From NCBI GenBank assembly GCA_913056365.1, contig CAJXLT010000016.1:1-64000 (forward strand): a stretch of 64,000 bases of DNA, given 5' to 3'. Positions 17,616-30,600 of the stretch are shown in pieces. This DNA is from an uncultured Paenibacillaceae bacterium. GTDB lineage: Bacteria > Bacillota > Bacilli > Paenibacillales > K13. The translations under genes and the position numbers were made by a program. The first letter of the stretch is position 1. Every line of letters starts with the position of its first letter. The notes below the pieces were generated by a model. The model was not told the DNA's origin and made no database searches. It saw only the letters and a list, made by a program, of their open reading frames with translations.

Positions 17616-17801
17616 TTACCAGCTTGCTTTTTTCACGCCAGGAATCTGGCCTTTATATGCGAGTTCGCGGAAACAAATCCGGCAAATCTTGAATTTGCGA
17701 AGAACCGAATGCGGGCGTCCGCAGCGTTCACAACGAGTATAAGCGCGGACTTGGAACTTCGGCTTCCGCTGCTGCTTGACTTTCATCGACGTTTTTGCCA
17801 C
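17616..17801 (-). CDS. rpsN: 30S ribosomal protein S14, zinc type
   Basis: The short (61 aa) zinc-binding S14, with cysteines CERC and CRIC about 13 residues apart and the ending [11 protein letters not shown]. This is the C+ paralogue, replaced by a zinc-free form under zinc starvation in Bacillales. It lies between rplE and rpsH as usual. Confidence 0.98.
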   Translation of the reverse strand: MAKTSMKVKQQRKPKFQVRAYTRCERCGRPHSVLRKFKICRICFRELAYKGQIPGVKKASW

Positions 17802-17827
17802 TTGCTATGCACCTCCCGTCATTCGGT

Positions 17828-18370
17828 TTATTTCGCAAACGGCATGCCCAGTTGGGTCAACAATTCGCGAGATTCTTCATCCGTGTTCGCAGTCGTAACT
17901 ACGACGATATCCATACCGCGTACTTTATCTACTTGATCGTAATCAATCTCCGGAAAGATCAGCTGTTCCTTCAAGCCAAGTGTATAGTTACCGCGTCCGT
18001 CGAATGCTTTCGTCGACACACCGCGGAAGTCGCGCACACGTGGCAAGGAAATATTGAACAGCTTATCGAGGAAGTGATACATGCGCTCACCGCGCAGCGT
18101 CACCTTCACACCGATTGGCATACCCTCACGAAGCTTAAAACCGGCAATCGATTTTTTCGCTTTCGTGATAACGGGTTTCTGGCCAGAGATTGCTTGCAGG
18201 TCACTTACTGCTGAATCGAGTACCTTCGAGTTTTGCACGGCGTCACCAACACCCATGTTAATAACGACCTTCTCGATTTTCGGTACCTGCATGACAGTTG
18301 TATAGTTGAACTTTTGCATTAAGCTCGGCGTTACTTCATTCAGAAAACGTTCCTTCATTCTTGCTGCCAT
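17828..18370 (-). CDS. rplE: 50S ribosomal protein L5
   Basis: L5 binds 5S rRNA and touches the P-site tRNA. It is 180 aa with [36 protein letters not shown] and [17 protein letters not shown], and the familiar ending [12 protein letters not shown]. It follows rplX by 32 nt. Confidence 0.98.
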   Translation of the reverse strand: MAARMKERFLNEVTPSLMQKFNYTTVMQVPKIEKVVINMGVGDAVQNSKVLDSAVSDLQAISGQKPVITKAKKSIAGFKLREGMPIGVKVTLRGERMYHFLDKLFNISLPRVRDFRGVSTKAFDGRGNYTLGLKEQLIFPEIDYDQVDKVRGMDIVVVTTANTDEESRELLTQLGMPFAK

Positions 18371-18402
18371 GTTTCAATTTACCCTCCTTTCCGAACAACG
18401 GT

Positions 18403-18756
18403 TTAATCAATCACTTCGCCGGACCGTTTGGCCACGCGCACTTTTTTGCCGTTATCTAATACTTTGTATCCGATTCGAGTCGGCTGACCGCTCTTCGGAT
18501 CAAGCAGCATCACATTCGATACGTGAATCGGCGCTTCCTGTGTCAGGATGCCTCCTTGCGGATTTTGCTGCGAAGGCTTAGCGTGCTTCTTCACCATGTT
18601 AACCCCTTCAACCAATACGCGGTTTTCACGTGGGAACGCAGCGATGACGCGGCCTTTTTTGCCTTTATCTTTACCGGTGATAACCAGTACCGTATCTTCC
18701 TTCTTCACGTGCAGCTTGTTGTTGTGAGACTCAAGCTTTTTACCTTTGTTAGGCAT
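18403..18756 (-). CDS. rplX: 50S ribosomal protein L24
   Basis: L24 is an assembly-initiating protein at the tunnel exit. It carries the KOW motif [20 protein letters not shown] and [17 protein letters not shown]. At 117 aa it is about 14 residues longer at the N-terminus than B. subtilis L24. The longer start ([14 protein letters not shown]) is kept because AGGAGGTG precedes it at a normal distance. Confidence 0.96.
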   Translation of the reverse strand: MPNKGKKLESHNNKLHVKKEDTVLVITGKDKGKKGRVIAAFPRENRVLVEGVNMVKKHAKPSQQNPQGGILTQEAPIHVSNVMLLDPKSGQPTRIGYKVLDNGKKVRVAKRSGEVID

Positions 18757-18816
18757 ATTTCGTTACACCTCCTGTACGCTCTCGCATAAGAAAGCCGTTT
18801 CCACACAGTTATCTGA

Positions 18817-19185
18817 TTAGATAACTTCCGGTGCCAAAGAAACGATCTTCATATAGTCTCTTTCACGCAGCTCGCGAGCAACTGGTCCGAAGATCCGGGT
18901 CCCGCGCGGGCTCTTGTCTTCTCGAATAATAACTGCAGCATTCTCGTCGAAACGGATGTATGTTCCGTCATTACGGCGGGATTCACGACGTGTTCTGACG
19001 ATGACAGCAGTCACAACGTCGCCTTTTTTGACAACGCCGCCGGGTGTTGCTTGTTTCACGGAACAAATGATGGTGTCGCCTATCTTACCGAACCGGCGAC
19101 CTGTACCGCCAAGCACACGAATGCACATCAGTTCTTTCGCGCCGGAATTGTCGGCTGCCTTCAAACGTGTAAATGGTTGAATCAT
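18817..19185 (-). CDS. rplN: 50S ribosomal protein L14
   Basis: L14 forms an inter-subunit bridge and is the docking site of RsfS. It is 122 aa with [37 protein letters not shown] and [17 protein letters not shown]. It starts 30 nt after rpsQ. Confidence 0.98.
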   Translation of the reverse strand: MIQPFTRLKAADNSGAKELMCIRVLGGTGRRFGKIGDTIICSVKQATPGGVVKKGDVVTAVIVRTRRESRRNDGTYIRFDENAAVIIREDKSPRGTRIFGPVARELRERDYMKIVSLAPEVI

Positions 19186-19215
19186 GTTAGTCCCTCCTTC
19201 CGCTCTCGCCTTGGA

Positions 19216-19479
19216 TTAGATAACGATCGCTTTCTCCGTGATCTCCACTAATCTCCAACGCTTGTCTTTAGACAATGGGCGGGTTTCCATAATTTTAACG
19301 GTATCGCCGATTTTAGCTTCGTTCAGCTCATCATGGGCCTTGAATTTCTTCGTGTACCTGATGCGCTTATGATACAGCGAGTGTTTCTTATACGTCTCAA
19401 CGGCTACGACAATCGTTTTGTCCATCTTGTCGCTAACAACTTTGCCGATTTGCACTCTACGGTCATTACGTTCGCTCAT
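19216..19479 (-). CDS. rpsQ: 30S ribosomal protein S17
   Basis: S17 is an early 16S binder with an OB fold. It is 87 aa with [21 protein letters not shown] and [14 protein letters not shown]. It follows rpmC by 57 nt. Confidence 0.98.
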   Translation of the reverse strand: MSERNDRRVQIGKVVSDKMDKTIVVAVETYKKHSLYHKRIRYTKKFKAHDELNEAKIGDTVKIMETRPLSKDKRWRLVEITEKAIVI

Positions 19480-19536
19480 GTGCTTCTGAGACCTCCTCTC
19501 TGAATTTGTCCGTCTGCACCAATTGTGCCAGTTCGA

Positions 19537-19737
19537 TTAGCTGCTGATTCCAAGTTCGCGTTCGCGAAGCACTGTCTTTGCACGGGCAATGGACTTGCGA
19601 ATATCACGAATTTGCGTCGGATTGTCCAGCTGGCCGGTAGCCAATTGGAAGCGAAGGTTAAATAGCTCTTCCTTGAATCCGGCAATCTTTTGTTCGATTT
19701 CAGCAGTGGTTAAGTTGCGGAATTCACTAGCCTTCAT
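19537..19737 (-). CDS. rpmC: 50S ribosomal protein L29
   Basis: L29 is a small helical hairpin protein near the tunnel exit, part of the docking site for SRP and trigger factor. The ATG at 19737 gives 66 aa ([17 protein letters not shown]), the B. subtilis length; a GTG four codons upstream is possible. It overlaps the rplP end by 11 nt. Motifs: [19 protein letters not shown]. Confidence 0.96.
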   Translation of the reverse strand: MKASEFRNLTTAEIEQKIAGFKEELFNLRFQLATGQLDNPTQIRDIRKSIARAKTVLRERELGISS

Positions 19738-20158
19738 TTCCTTCACCACCCACTTCTCTTTTCACAAATTTCGTTTTGACCGGGAGCTTGTGAGAAGCAA
19801 GACGCATCGCTTCGCGCGCTACTTCTTCACTTACGCCGGCAAGTTCGAACATGATCTTGCCAGGCTTCACAACAGCTACCCACTTCTCTACGTTACCTTT
19901 ACCAGAACCCATCCGCACCTCAAGAGGCTTTTGCGTAATTGGCTTGGAAGGGAAAATTTTGATCCAGACTTTACCGCCCCGCTTGATATAGCGAGTCATG
20001 GCAATACGAGCCGCTTCGATCTGACGATTCGTAACCCAAGATGCATCCAGGGCTTGCAGACCGTATTCACCGAATGCAATTTCCGTACCGCCTTTGGCGC
20101 GGCCTTTCATCGATCCGCGATGTTCCTTGCGGTGTTTTACGCGTTTCGGCATCAACAT
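19727..20158 (-). CDS. rplP: 50S ribosomal protein L16
   Basis: L16 lies near the A site and peptidyl transferase centre. It is 143 aa with [39 protein letters not shown] and [10 protein letters not shown], and [19 protein letters not shown]. It starts 3 nt after the rpsC stop. Confidence 0.98.
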   Translation of the reverse strand: MLMPKRVKHRKEHRGSMKGRAKGGTEIAFGEYGLQALDASWVTNRQIEAARIAMTRYIKRGGKVWIKIFPSKPITQKPLEVRMGSGKGNVEKWVAVVKPGKIMFELAGVSEEVAREAMRLASHKLPVKTKFVKREVGGEGNEG

Positions 20159-20161
20159 GGG

Positions 20162-20824
20162 TTAGTTGCCTCCTTCCGATTCTGCCTTTTTCTTCGAAGG
20201 GGGAAGGACCTCTCCACGGTAAATCCATACTTTGACACCGAGGCGTCCGTATGTCGTGTGCGCTTCTGCTGTGCCGTAATCAATATCTGCACGTAGCGTA
20301 TGAAGCGGTACTGTACCTTCGCTATAGCCTTCGCTGCGGGCGATTTCCGCGCCGCCGAGACGTCCGCTTACCATCGTCTTGATTCCTTTAGCGCCTTGGC
20401 GCATCGATCTTTGGATTGCTTGCTTCATCGCACGACGGAAGGAAATTCGACGCTCCAGCTGTTGAGCAATGCTCTCAGCTACAAGCACAGCGTCCAATTC
20501 AGCGTTCTTCACTTCTGCGATGTTGATGTGTACTTTCTTATTCGTCAGATTCGACAGCTGCACGCGGAGGTTCTCAACCTCAGATCCGCCTTTGCCGATT
20601 ACCATACCCGGCTTTGCTGTATGAATCGTTACGTTCACGCGGTTGGCCGCACGCTCGATATCGATGTGCGAAACTGCGGAGTCTTTCAGTTTATTCTTCA
20701 GTTGTTCACGGATTTTCACGTCCTCCATAAGCAGGTCGCCGAAGTCCTTCTCTGCGTACCACTTGGATTCCCAGTCGCGAATAATCCCGACTCTCATTCC
20801 TACTGGATTAACCTTTTGACCCAT
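20162..20824 (-). CDS. rpsC: 30S ribosomal protein S3
   Basis: S3 forms part of the mRNA entry and helicase site. It is 220 aa with [20 protein letters not shown], the KH-domain motif [18 protein letters not shown], and the C-terminal [20 protein letters not shown]. It follows rplV by 13 nt. Confidence 0.98.
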   Translation of the reverse strand: MGQKVNPVGMRVGIIRDWESKWYAEKDFGDLLMEDVKIREQLKNKLKDSAVSHIDIERAANRVNVTIHTAKPGMVIGKGGSEVENLRVQLSNLTNKKVHINIAEVKNAELDAVLVAESIAQQLERRISFRRAMKQAIQRSMRQGAKGIKTMVSGRLGGAEIARSEGYSEGTVPLHTLRADIDYGTAEAHTTYGRLGVKVWIYRGEVLPPSKKKAESEGGN

Positions 20825-20837
20825 TCGTCTTCCCTCC

Positions 20838-21170
20838 TTATTTTTCGGATACCACTAAAGTGATGTGGCTCGTACGTTTATTAATACGGCTTGCGCGGCC
20901 CATGGCTCGAGGACGGAAACGCTTCATGGTTGGTCCTTCGTCTACATAGGCTTGTGCGATCACCAAGCTGTTCGGATCCATCTCATAGTTGTGTTCTGCG
21001 TTGGCAATTGCTGAGTTCAGCAGCTTCTCCAATACAGGGGATGCAGCTTTCGATGTATGGCGCAGAATCGAAATCGCTTCGCCTACTTGCTTGCCGCGGA
21101 TCAGATCGATCACCAAGCGCACTTTCCGAGGAGCAATACGAATGTGTCTTGCCTGTGCTTTCGCTTGCAT
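20838..21170 (-). CDS. rplV: 50S ribosomal protein L22
   Basis: L22 extends a hairpin into the exit tunnel; changes there can give macrolide resistance. The ATG at 21170, with GGGGAGG 7 bases upstream, gives 110 aa ([20 protein letters not shown]). The tunnel hairpin reads [19 protein letters not shown] with no evident deletion or duplication. Confidence 0.97.
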   Translation of the reverse strand: MQAKAQARHIRIAPRKVRLVIDLIRGKQVGEAISILRHTSKAASPVLEKLLNSAIANAEHNYEMDPNSLVIAQAYVDEGPTMKRFRPRAMGRASRINKRTSHITLVVSEK

Positions 21171-21208
21171 GGGTAAACCTCCCCTCAACGATTAATCTCG
21201 ATCAAGTC

Positions 21209-21490
21209 TTATCTTCTGCCAGTCTTGCGATCTTCGTCCGTATGCCCCTTGTACGTGCGGCTAGGCGCGAATTCACCGAGCTTATGTCCGACCATGTCTT
21301 CCGTCACATATACCGGCACATGCTTGCGTCCATCATATACCGCGAATGTGTGGCCGATGAATTGCGGGAAAATCGTAGAACGGCGCGACCATGTCTTGAT
21401 GACTGTCTTCTTGCTCGTCTCATTCAACGCTTCGACTTTCTTCAACAGATAGTCGTCAATAAACGGTCCTTTTTTCAAACTGCGTCCCAT
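21209..21490 (-). CDS. rpsS: 30S ribosomal protein S19
   Basis: S19 is a head protein paired with S13. The ATG at 21490 gives 93 aa ([18 protein letters not shown]), after AGGGAGGAC. Motifs: [20 protein letters not shown] and [14 protein letters not shown]. Confidence 0.97.
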   Translation of the reverse strand: MGRSLKKGPFIDDYLLKKVEALNETSKKTVIKTWSRRSTIFPQFIGHTFAVYDGRKHVPVYVTEDMVGHKLGEFAPSRTYKGHTDEDRKTGRR

Positions 21491-21539
21491 ATTAGGTCCT
21501 CCCTTCTTGAGAAACAATCATGCGTGCATAGTGGCCAGC

Positions 21540-22376
21540 TTACTTGTTACGGCCGCGAACAATATATTTGTTGGAAGCTTTGTTCTTCTTCCGAGTCTTG
21601 TAACCAAGTGTCGGCTTGCCCCATGGAGACATCGGTGATTTACGTCCGATCGGAGCGCGTCCTTCACCACCACCGTGCGGATGGTCATTCGGGTTCATGA
21701 CACTGCCTCGAACAGTAGGGCGCTTGCCTTGCCAACGGCTACGGCCTGCTTTACCTACAGTAACCAGCTCATGATCTTCATTGCCTACAGTCCCGATCGT
21801 AGCACGGCAAGTTTTTAGAATGCGGCGCACTTCACCGGAAGAGAGTCGAACGGTAACATACTTGCTCTCTGCTTCTTTACCGAGCAATTGTGCTTCTGTT
21901 CCTGCTGCACGAACAAGCTGTCCGCCCTTGCCAGGCTTCAGTTCAATATTGTGGATCACGGTACCTACCGGAATGTTCTCCAGCGGAAGCGTGTTGCCCA
22001 CCTTGATGTCGGCACCTGTGCCAGACTCAATCACAGCGTCCACCTTCAGACCCTTCGGCGCGATAATGTAACGCTTCTCACCGTCTGCATAGTGGATCAA
22101 TGCGATATTAGCGGAACGGTTCGGATCATATTCGATCGTAGCAACGCGACCTGGAATGCCGTCTTTGTTCCGTTTGAAGTCGATAATGCGGTATTTACGT
22201 TTGTGTCCGCCGCCTTGATGACGAACTGTAATTTTGCCTTGGTTGTTGCGGCCTGCTTTCTTGGAAAGCGGCGCAAGCAGTGATTTCTCCGGCTGATCGG
22301 TCGTGATATCCGAGAAGGACAGCACGGACATTTGGCGTCTAGCCGGTGATGTCGGTTTATACTTTTTGATAGGCAC
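21540..22376 (-). CDS. rplB: 50S ribosomal protein L2
   Basis: L2 is needed for subunit joining and peptidyl transfer. It is 278 aa with [36 protein letters not shown]-type residues, and the C-terminal [20 protein letters not shown] containing the conserved histidine of the peptidyl transferase neighbourhood. It follows rplW by 31 nt. Confidence 0.98.
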   Translation of the reverse strand: MPIKKYKPTSPARRQMSVLSFSDITTDQPEKSLLAPLSKKAGRNNQGKITVRHQGGGHKRKYRIIDFKRNKDGIPGRVATIEYDPNRSANIALIHYADGEKRYIIAPKGLKVDAVIESGTGADIKVGNTLPLENIPVGTVIHNIELKPGKGGQLVRAAGTEAQLLGKEAESKYVTVRLSSGEVRRILKTCRATIGTVGNEDHELVTVGKAGRSRWQGKRPTVRGSVMNPNDHPHGGGEGRAPIGRKSPMSPWGKPTLGYKTRKKNKASNKYIVRGRNK

Positions 22377-22407
22377 TTTGTTTCCCTCCTAACTTGCGCG
22401 AATTTCG

Positions 22408-22698
22408 TTATACCGTTTCAAAGAATTCTAGCGGCTTGCTGTCTTCGCTCAATTGAACGAAAGCTTTCTTCCACTCGGATGTATACCCTTCATGACGACC
22501 GTAGCGCTTTGGCTTCGCCGGCACGATAAGTGTATTCACCTTCGTTACTTTTACTTTGAAGATCTGTTCGATAGCTTGTTTGATTTCCGTCTTATTCGCA
22601 CGCTTATCTACTTCGAACACATAACGGTTTTGTGCCATCATGTCGCTCGTCTGTTCCGTAATAATCGGGCGTTTGATAATATCACGAGGGTTTTTCAT
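22408..22698 (-). CDS. rplW: 50S ribosomal protein L23
   Basis: L23 is the tunnel-exit protein that binds trigger factor and SRP. It is 96 aa with [39 protein letters not shown] and [17 protein letters not shown]. Its start overlaps the rplD stop by one base, so the two are translationally coupled. Confidence 0.98.
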   Translation of the reverse strand: MKNPRDIIKRPIITEQTSDMMAQNRYVFEVDKRANKTEIKQAIEQIFKVKVTKVNTLIVPAKPKRYGRHEGYTSEWKKAFVQLSEDSKPLEFFETV

Positions 22699-23321
22699 TA
22701 CGCGAAGACCTCCTCTACTTTTTTGGCGGCATCCTTCGTAATGATCAGTTTGTCGTGAACCATCACGTCCAGCACGTTAATTCCTTCAGCCGGAACGAAT
22801 TTCACACCTGGGATGTTTCTCGCAGACAGCGCTACGGAATCATTGTAATCCGCTGTAACAACCAGCGCCTTGCGTTCCACCTTCAGGCTGTTCAGAATCG
22901 CCGCAAATTCCTTTGTCTTGGGCTGATTCATCGTCAGTTCATCAAGCACGACGATCTCATTGCCTACAACTTTAGAGGACAGCGCGGACTTGATCGCCAA
23001 GCGGCGCACTTTCTTAGGAAGCTTGTAGGAATAACTTCTAGGTGTTGGACCGAATACAATACCGCCGCCTTTCCATTGCGGGGATCGAATGCTGCCCTGA
23101 CGAGCGCGCCCAGTTCCTTTTTGCTTCCATGGTTTACGGCCGCCGCCGCGAACTTCCGAACGTCCTTTGGTTTTGTGCGTACCTGCGCGAAGCGATGCCT
23201 GCTGCATCACTACCGCTTGATGAAGGACGTGCTGATGTGGTTCAAGACCGAACACACTGTCAGCCAATTCCACTTCACCCACTTGTGCTCCACTTACATT
23301 ATATAAAGCTACTTTCGGCAT
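22698..23321 (-). CDS. rplD: 50S ribosomal protein L4
   Basis: L4 has a loop reaching the tunnel wall and in enterobacteria represses the S10 operon. It is 207 aa. The loop region reads [20 protein letters not shown], typical of bacteria. [19 protein letters not shown] begins the protein, 26 nt after rplC. Confidence 0.98.
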   Translation of the reverse strand: MPKVALYNVSGAQVGEVELADSVFGLEPHQHVLHQAVVMQQASLRAGTHKTKGRSEVRGGGRKPWKQKGTGRARQGSIRSPQWKGGGIVFGPTPRSYSYKLPKKVRRLAIKSALSSKVVGNEIVVLDELTMNQPKTKEFAAILNSLKVERKALVVTADYNDSVALSARNIPGVKFVPAEGINVLDVMVHDKLIITKDAAKKVEEVFA

Positions 23322-23347
23322 GAATGCTCCTCCTTTCTACGGTGACC

Positions 23348-23974
23348 TTACTTCTTCACCGACGATTTGACTTTAACAAAGCTGTTCTTCGGTCCCGGAA
23401 TCGAACCTTTGACCAGAAGCAAGTTGCGCTCTGCATCAACTTTAACCACTTCCAGGTTTTGCAGGGTAATTGTCTCTCCGCCCATATGGCCCGGCAGCTT
23501 CTTCCCCTTGAATACGCGGTTCGCTGCGATAGAACCCATAGAACCCGGTCCTCTATGATATCTGGAACCGTGCGTCATCGGTCCGCGGGATTGTCCATGG
23601 CGCTTAATAACACCTTGGAAGCCCTTGCCCTTAGACGTTCCAGTTACGTCAACGAATTCACCTTCTGCAAACAAATCAGCCTTAATTTCCTGGCCAACTT
23701 CATATTCCGACACTGTTACACCGCGCAGCTCGCGGACGTAGCGCTTAGGAGCCGTATTGGCTTTCTTCGCATGACCTTGCGAAGGTTTGTTCGCACGCTT
23801 CTCACTCTTGTCGGCGAAGCCTACTTGAATCGCCTCATAGCCGTCATTCTCCACATCCTTCTTCTGCAGAACAACGTTCGGACCAGCTTCGATTACCGTT
23901 ACAGCGAGTGCCAGCCCTTCCGGTGTGAACACTTGCGTCATGCCAAGCTTGCGGCCTAAGATACCTTTTGTCAT
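23348..23974 (-). CDS. rplC: 50S ribosomal protein L3
   Basis: L3 reaches the peptidyl transferase centre with a central extension. It is 208 aa with [39 protein letters not shown] and [20 protein letters not shown]. It follows rpsJ by 51 nt. Confidence 0.98.
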   Translation of the reverse strand: MTKGILGRKLGMTQVFTPEGLALAVTVIEAGPNVVLQKKDVENDGYEAIQVGFADKSEKRANKPSQGHAKKANTAPKRYVRELRGVTVSEYEVGQEIKADLFAEGEFVDVTGTSKGKGFQGVIKRHGQSRGPMTHGSRYHRGPGSMGSIAANRVFKGKKLPGHMGGETITLQNLEVVKVDAERNLLLVKGSIPGPKNSFVKVKSSVKK

Positions 23975-24025
23975 GTTGACACCTCTTTTCCTTCCATACT
24001 TCGTAATGTGTTTGTATTGGAGCTA

Positions 24026-24487
<462 letters not shown>

Positions 24488-24493
24488 TTCACT

Positions 24494-24522
24494 ATTATAC
24501 AAAAAAGTTGTAGTGAATACAA
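24494..24522 (-). promoter_or_regulatory. Promoter of the S10 operon (rpsJ)
   Basis: On the minus strand there is TTGTAT (24517-24522), a 17-bp spacer that includes a TTTTTTG run, and a perfect TATAAT (24494-24499). An A/T-rich tract directly upstream could act as an UP element. It explains how the S10-spc-alpha genes are expressed despite being cut off from tuf. Confidence 0.8.
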
Positions 24523-24580
24523 GAAAAAAAAACAAAATGATTTATTGCAACAATGAATGTATGCAAAAACCTCATATAAT

Positions 24581-24642
24581 AAGGAACTAGGAGGAGTCCA
24601 AAACGATGTGGTGATGTGCGTTTTGGATCTCTCCTAGCTCCT
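24581..24642 (-). terminator. Long hairpin terminator after the surface-protein operon
   Basis: Arms of about 24 nt (AAGGAGCTAGGAG-AGA-TCCAAAAC with GTTTTGGA-CTC-CTCCTAGTTCCTT) pair at about 20 positions around a 15-nt loop. They are followed on the minus strand by TATTATATG. It lies about 20 bp after the stop of the giant SLH gene. The T-run is weak but the stem is very strong. Confidence 0.65.
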
Positions 24643-24660
24643 TCTTCATGCTTACTAGAT

Positions 24661-27600
24661 TTACTCGATACTCTTCCCTTCCTTTTGCAGCAAATCCAGC
24701 ACGCGCTGAACCATAACAGCTGCTTCTTCACGAGTTATGGAGGCATTGGGTCGGAAGCTTCCATCTGGATACCCGCTTATAATTCCGTAGGTCCGCAGCT
24801 TTGAAATCGATGGCGAAGCCCACTCAGCAATTTCATCCTTATCCTTAAATGCTGCTTGCACAGCTGCCTCATCAGAAATCTCATCTTCCAGCATCCGAGC
24901 AATGATCGTTGCCGCTTCCGCGCGGGAAATCTCTCGCCATGGCTCCAGTCTCATCGTCTCTCCATCCGGCGATCCGACTAGCCAATGTCTTTCCAATGCA
25001 GCGGCTAAATAAGGTTTGGCCCATGTCCCAGCTTGTTCGCGATCTGTGAACACCTGCGGCAATTCATCTTGATTAAGGGGCACCCTGCTAGCCGCAACAA
25101 CGATCTTGGCAAATTCCTGCCTGTTGATCGGGCGTTGAGGCAGGAACAGCGTGTTACTTTCCTGCTGTTCACCATGCAGGACTCCAATGGAAGCCAACCG
25201 GTACACAGTATCCTCAGACCAACGACCTTCCATATCGGAAAATTTCGGCATATTCGGATTATACAGCAGCGCATATTTGTTGCTGAGGTGAGGCAGTCGA
25301 GCGACAACCGTCCCTTCCAAAACTTGAATGTCACCGCCAATATATGCCCATTGCTGGGTCCGCTCATTGTACCCGTATACGCCCAGATGGTCGACATTCT
25401 CTACATCTTCCAAAGCAAACTTGACGATTAATTCGGGAGGTTCAGCTAATGATACTGGTTTGCTCAGCTTAAATTCATAAATGTCTCCCATCACCTTCAC
25501 TATGTCGGTTTCATATCGGCTTCGGTTTGTCACTCTACCTATGCCGATTCCGACTGTTTCCGCCCATTCTTGGCTGAATACCCTTAATTCCGCTTGATTA
25601 TCAATGCTGATTACGGTGTCGGTGTCAGTAGATAACGCTGCATAAGTCACGAATTGAACATTCTGCTCCTCTTCTATGATCGATTGGAGTAACTGGCGAA
25701 GCAACGTATCTATCGATGGATCGGAACTGTGAACAATCGGCTGGCCCTCTTCCTCATTCTCATCGTCATCATTTCTCCCGTCACCTGAGTTTCCTCCTGT
25801 ATCCGGCATATACCATTCATCATCTGAACCTGGTTCAACCGGTTGCGACGAGTCATCTGCACGGACCTCTACTATAAAGGTATCTTCCAATGCAAAATCC
25901 CGGGATATATCATAAGAAGCTTTGACAACAATTTCCCCTTCATGACCAGCTTGCAACAAGCCGTCAGGAGACATTGTTCCATATTGTTCACCCAGTAATA
26001 TGGACCATTCCACATTGGTTGGATCCAAAGAATACACGTTCCCTTCCGCATCGATACCTGCTAATTGAAAAACCTGGGATTGATCAACATCCAGCATATA
26101 GGAGTCCCCCACTTCCACAGATTCTTCAGATCCTGCCAAGTGGATTTCAACTCGCTCCAAGTTCCCTACTTGCTGATTAACAGCCTCAGCTTGATACATT
26201 GTCTGATTTCCTGCATCATCTTCTGCCATAACTGAGATAAGACGGCTTAAGTACCCCTCCATCGGAAGCACTGTCTGAAACTGTCCTTCCTCATTCAGGG
26301 AAAGTGGATTGCCATTCACAGAGACAGTACTTCCCAGTTCAGCCGCACCTTTAATCAGGAGCGAGTCTCCTGTTACCATATAGTCGGCTCCGGCAGCTTC
26401 CACCTTCAGATCAGGCGGGGTCGTATCGGAGATGATCCTCACACCCGCTATCGTTCTGTCTCCCTGTTCATTGACACCTGTAACTTGAATCATATTGGCG
26501 CCTTCCTGCAATTCAATCGTCTGCTGCCATTCCTGTCCGGTATGTGCGCTTCTATACGCTTCATTAACTTGAATCTCTGTATCTAGTAGTTGATCCGACT
26601 GCATCGATACCAAGACCGCGCCATGATTCACGATATAGGACTTTCTGCCACTGCTGTCCACAAATTGTCGAATTTCACCGTTATCCGCCAACACTTCTAA
26701 GCCAATAACAGCTGGATTCGGTTCCGGCAAAAACATAACGTCTGAGTATGTTGGCGCACTGAACACTTTCACACCGTCCACCATTCGATACGCTGTGACC
26801 GAAATCATATAATTGTGACCAGGAAGCATGCCGAACTGTTGTCCCTGCGCATCTTCAAATGCGCCTCCGATGTTCGCTTCACGCACATTCCCTTCAACCT
26901 CAATACCTCCGGCTTGCGCTAACGGCTCTCCGTTCTCATCCATGACATAAAGATGGAATCCGTCGACTTCTTCGGGAAGCTCCCAGTTGACATGATAGTA
27001 GCCGTTGCCGATCGGCGATACTTCTACACCATTCGGTTGCACAGGCTCATAACGATTCTCGATTTGAATCGTGCTTGCGCTGTACAAGCTGTGATAATTC
27101 GTTTCGTCTTTGTACAGAACCGCTTTTATATAGTAGTCCCCTGAAGCAAGCGTATCCGGAACCGTCCATTCTGCGCTTCCCGAATCGGCATTCAAGCCGT
27201 TCTTCAGCAGTACACCGCTGTCTGCTTCATCCTCTGCCAGATACAAGGCGACTTCACCGCCGGCAAGATGCTCGGCCTGCCAGCTTGCCCGGAATGAATG
27301 ATCGCCCGTTTGTTCTACAGAGAATTCGCTGAGAGCAGGCAGCTCCAATACATCAAGCAGCGTCCATTCAAGCGATTGATCGGACTCCACGGTCCATTGT
27401 CCCGGCTTCGGATCAATCATACTTACATACACGCGCTGCTCCAGCGTTCCCGATTGACTGATCTCTTCAGAGATTTCCTGAACACGGTAATTGATATTTT
27501 CCTTCAACTCAACGATCTGGCCGTCAGGATCACGCACTACAATATTCGGAGTCTCGCCGGAATACTCCAGCTCCAACAATGCATAATCCTGCTCTCCTAT

Positions 27601-30600
27601 GTCTATCTGATAAGTTTGACTGCTGTCTTCCAAACCGTCAAAAGCCAAAATTTGTACAGCATGATAATCCTTCGAACCCTGTTCCTTCGAACTTGATGCG
27701 ACTCGGAAATTGTCGCCATAAGTCATAACGCCGAGATATTCGCCTGTCTCTCCGTCGTAGAACTTTTGATCGGCAAACCCTGCCTCATCCGATACACCTG
27801 CATCGCCGGATGCACTTTGGATACGAATAACAGGAGAACTATCCCCCCAATAATAGCGCACACTAACCGGTATACCTAATGCTTTGGCGCGGGCATACAC
27901 ACTTTCTGTACTTACTTCCGCTTCTACACGAGCTATTTCAACATCTCCAGTAAAAGGAATATACGAAGGAATAACAAGCGCAACCCAAGCATTCCCGCTC
28001 ATGTAGATCGGACCCATTATCCCTGTGCGGGAAGAATCATAGGATAGTGTCGCACCCAACCCACCTTGAATGACTTCAAAGACGCTTAGTTCTGCATTTA
28101 CTTTCATAGCTACCGCAAAGTGATTCGGCGAGTCATCAAGAATAATACTACCAGAAAATTCCTTGAGTATATCCATACCTGCGATATCGAATCCCCCGGT
28201 AAACGACATTCCCCGCAGAGAGGCTTCGAAGGTCATGTCATCCGCCTCCAGAATCTTGGCAAGATCCATACTGCCGATCAGCACCAGCTTAAGCGGCGGA
28301 AGACTGTAATAATTGCCTGTCACCGTATCGTATAAATTTTTGAATCCGCCTCCGCCCTTCGTAATATAGCCTACTACAGCCGGAGGGACGAGCGGAATGC
28401 CAGGCTGACCTCCTACAGCGAACGTGAAGTTATCCAGAATCGGAACGGAGCTTTCCGTAAAGCGCAATGTAAACAGGCCATCCATCTCAATCACTTCAAA
28501 GGCAACATGAGCTTCCATTTCATAAATATTGTCGAATGTATCTACTGCGACACGGGCCTCTGCCGACACGTCCATACCCGGCACGAAACCTTCAGGCAAT
28601 CCAACTTCCCCTTCCGCCCGCAATCCGATAAATCCGAATGTGTTGTCTTCCTGCAGACCAAAGCTAATTTTATCCGTATCGACGCTTAGCTTGAGTGGAT
28701 CCGTGCCCTTCTGCTTTTGTTTGTCTTGTTCTTGCTCCAATGCGCCGAAGTTCAAAGCCAGAGAACCACCAAAAGATACGCTGTTGTCGCCAATGACCGC
28801 TTTCTTAATTGTAATCGGGAAGAATGAAATTTGCTGTACGGCCGAAATCCACCCGAGCGATTCCCAATTCACTTCTATCGGCAATTGTCCTTTCTCCTCG
28901 TCTGCATCCAATGCGTAATCCATGCCATCCTCCAGCTCTATACGGAACGGACCGGACATAAAGGAAAAGCTCGGTATCTCAAGTGTACCCAGACCTGAAA
29001 TTTCAATAAAGTCATCCGCATGGTACAGATCTCTTTCCTTCTTCTCGACCACCATGCTTTGCTTCGATTGAAACCGGTCTTGGACCGTTCGGCTGTCATC
29101 GAAATGCACTACTGAATTAATAGTAGCCCCTGGCGCAATCTCGTAAATCGTCCTTCCTCCACTGCTGATTTCCTGGATTTTGCCGCGGATGGCGAGCAGT
29201 ACTTCTTCTTTGTTCCGCAGCAGTTCCAGCTCGTCCTCGCTACTTGCAGCAACAATGCGATACTCCTCATCCTCAGCCGTAACAGCTAACAAGCCATAGC
29301 TTCGGGAACGGTAACTCTCATCTGTAGTGAGCTCAATCGTTTGTTCGAACACACCGTATTCGCCACTGTCGATTTCAAGTGTATAAAGTCCCGGCTCCGG
29401 CGAGGTATCCCGCCACAGCGTATCCAGCCGAACCGTCATTCGTTTATCATCAACCACAGAGATATCTTGAATCTCATATCGCGTTCCGTCGCTTTGCCGA
29501 ATGAGCCCCGTATCCAGCTCCCAGTTCCCTTGTAACGCTTCAAAACCATTGCCTCGCAAATAGATCTCATGGGTGTCATCTTCAAGAAATAGCTTGTTGG
29601 GCAGCACGTCGAGCACCTGCACCTCCGGTAGTTGACCCGTAAGCGCCGGCAGCACAACAAAGCTGGATCTGGTTAGTTCCTCTCCACCTTCCGCTTGCGC
29701 GCTGACCCAATATTGAGCTGCAGTGTAGCTCGTCTGCGGCTTTGCTCTCACCTTCCATGTAACATGCTTCGTGTCATGGATACCGATATTCCCGATCGAT
29801 TGTTCGGCTTGTTCCCCATCCAGCAGTTCAAGCTCCAGTGGCAAGCCGATTCGGGCCTTCACGTTCTGAAGCGGCTCCGCTTGAGACGTCGTATTATCGA
29901 TCACCATTTGAACCTCAAAGATATCCTGAACATACCCGTCCCTGGCGGCGTTTACCTGCAGCTCTTTCGGCGCAATTAATTGCGTATCATACTTCGCTTG
30001 CTTCTCAGAGCTAAAGAAACTGCCTAGACCATAGTACGTTTCGTAAACTCGCTGTTCACCCGGCGCAATCGCAGTCGGCTCCCAGTAGAGGGCAACCGCG
30101 CTGTCCGCTGATCCGTATTGATTTCTCAACGTCGTGAAGTCCAGTTTCTCATCAATCTGATATTCCCACTTGGTACCAGATATGCCTTCCCAATGGGCAA
30201 CAATCATCCGATCTGGCTCTTCGCCGCCCCATCCTCTCAGAAATCCATAAGACATCACACCGGGAGCCAGCGCATGATCGACCGCTCGCCAAAAATACGG
30301 AATCGCTTCATCCACTTCCGTTTCCTTCCGAACAAATTCATTCCTCCCCGACAAGGCTATCGGGGAGCCGTCATCCGATCCGAGCATCGTATCCAGCAAC
30401 ACCCTGCTGCCAACCTGCATAGCGCTGTCCGAAGTATTGGTGACCTCATACGATATTTTTACATTACCGATATTCGGATTTTCCTTGTTGTTCACGAGTG
30501 TCAGCTTTTGAATGATTTCCAATCCGTCGACAGCCCACACGGATTGATTGGTTAACCCTTGCGAGATCGGGCGATGCAAAAAGGAACTATCCGCCCCCAT

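Noticed and set aside
19589-20296. Plus-strand frame of 235 codons
   Set aside because: It lies antisense to rpmC, rplP and rpsC; these are certain genes and the frame has no family features.
20891-21700. Plus-strand frame of 269 codons
   Set aside because: Antisense to rplV, rpsS and rplB, with unnatural composition.
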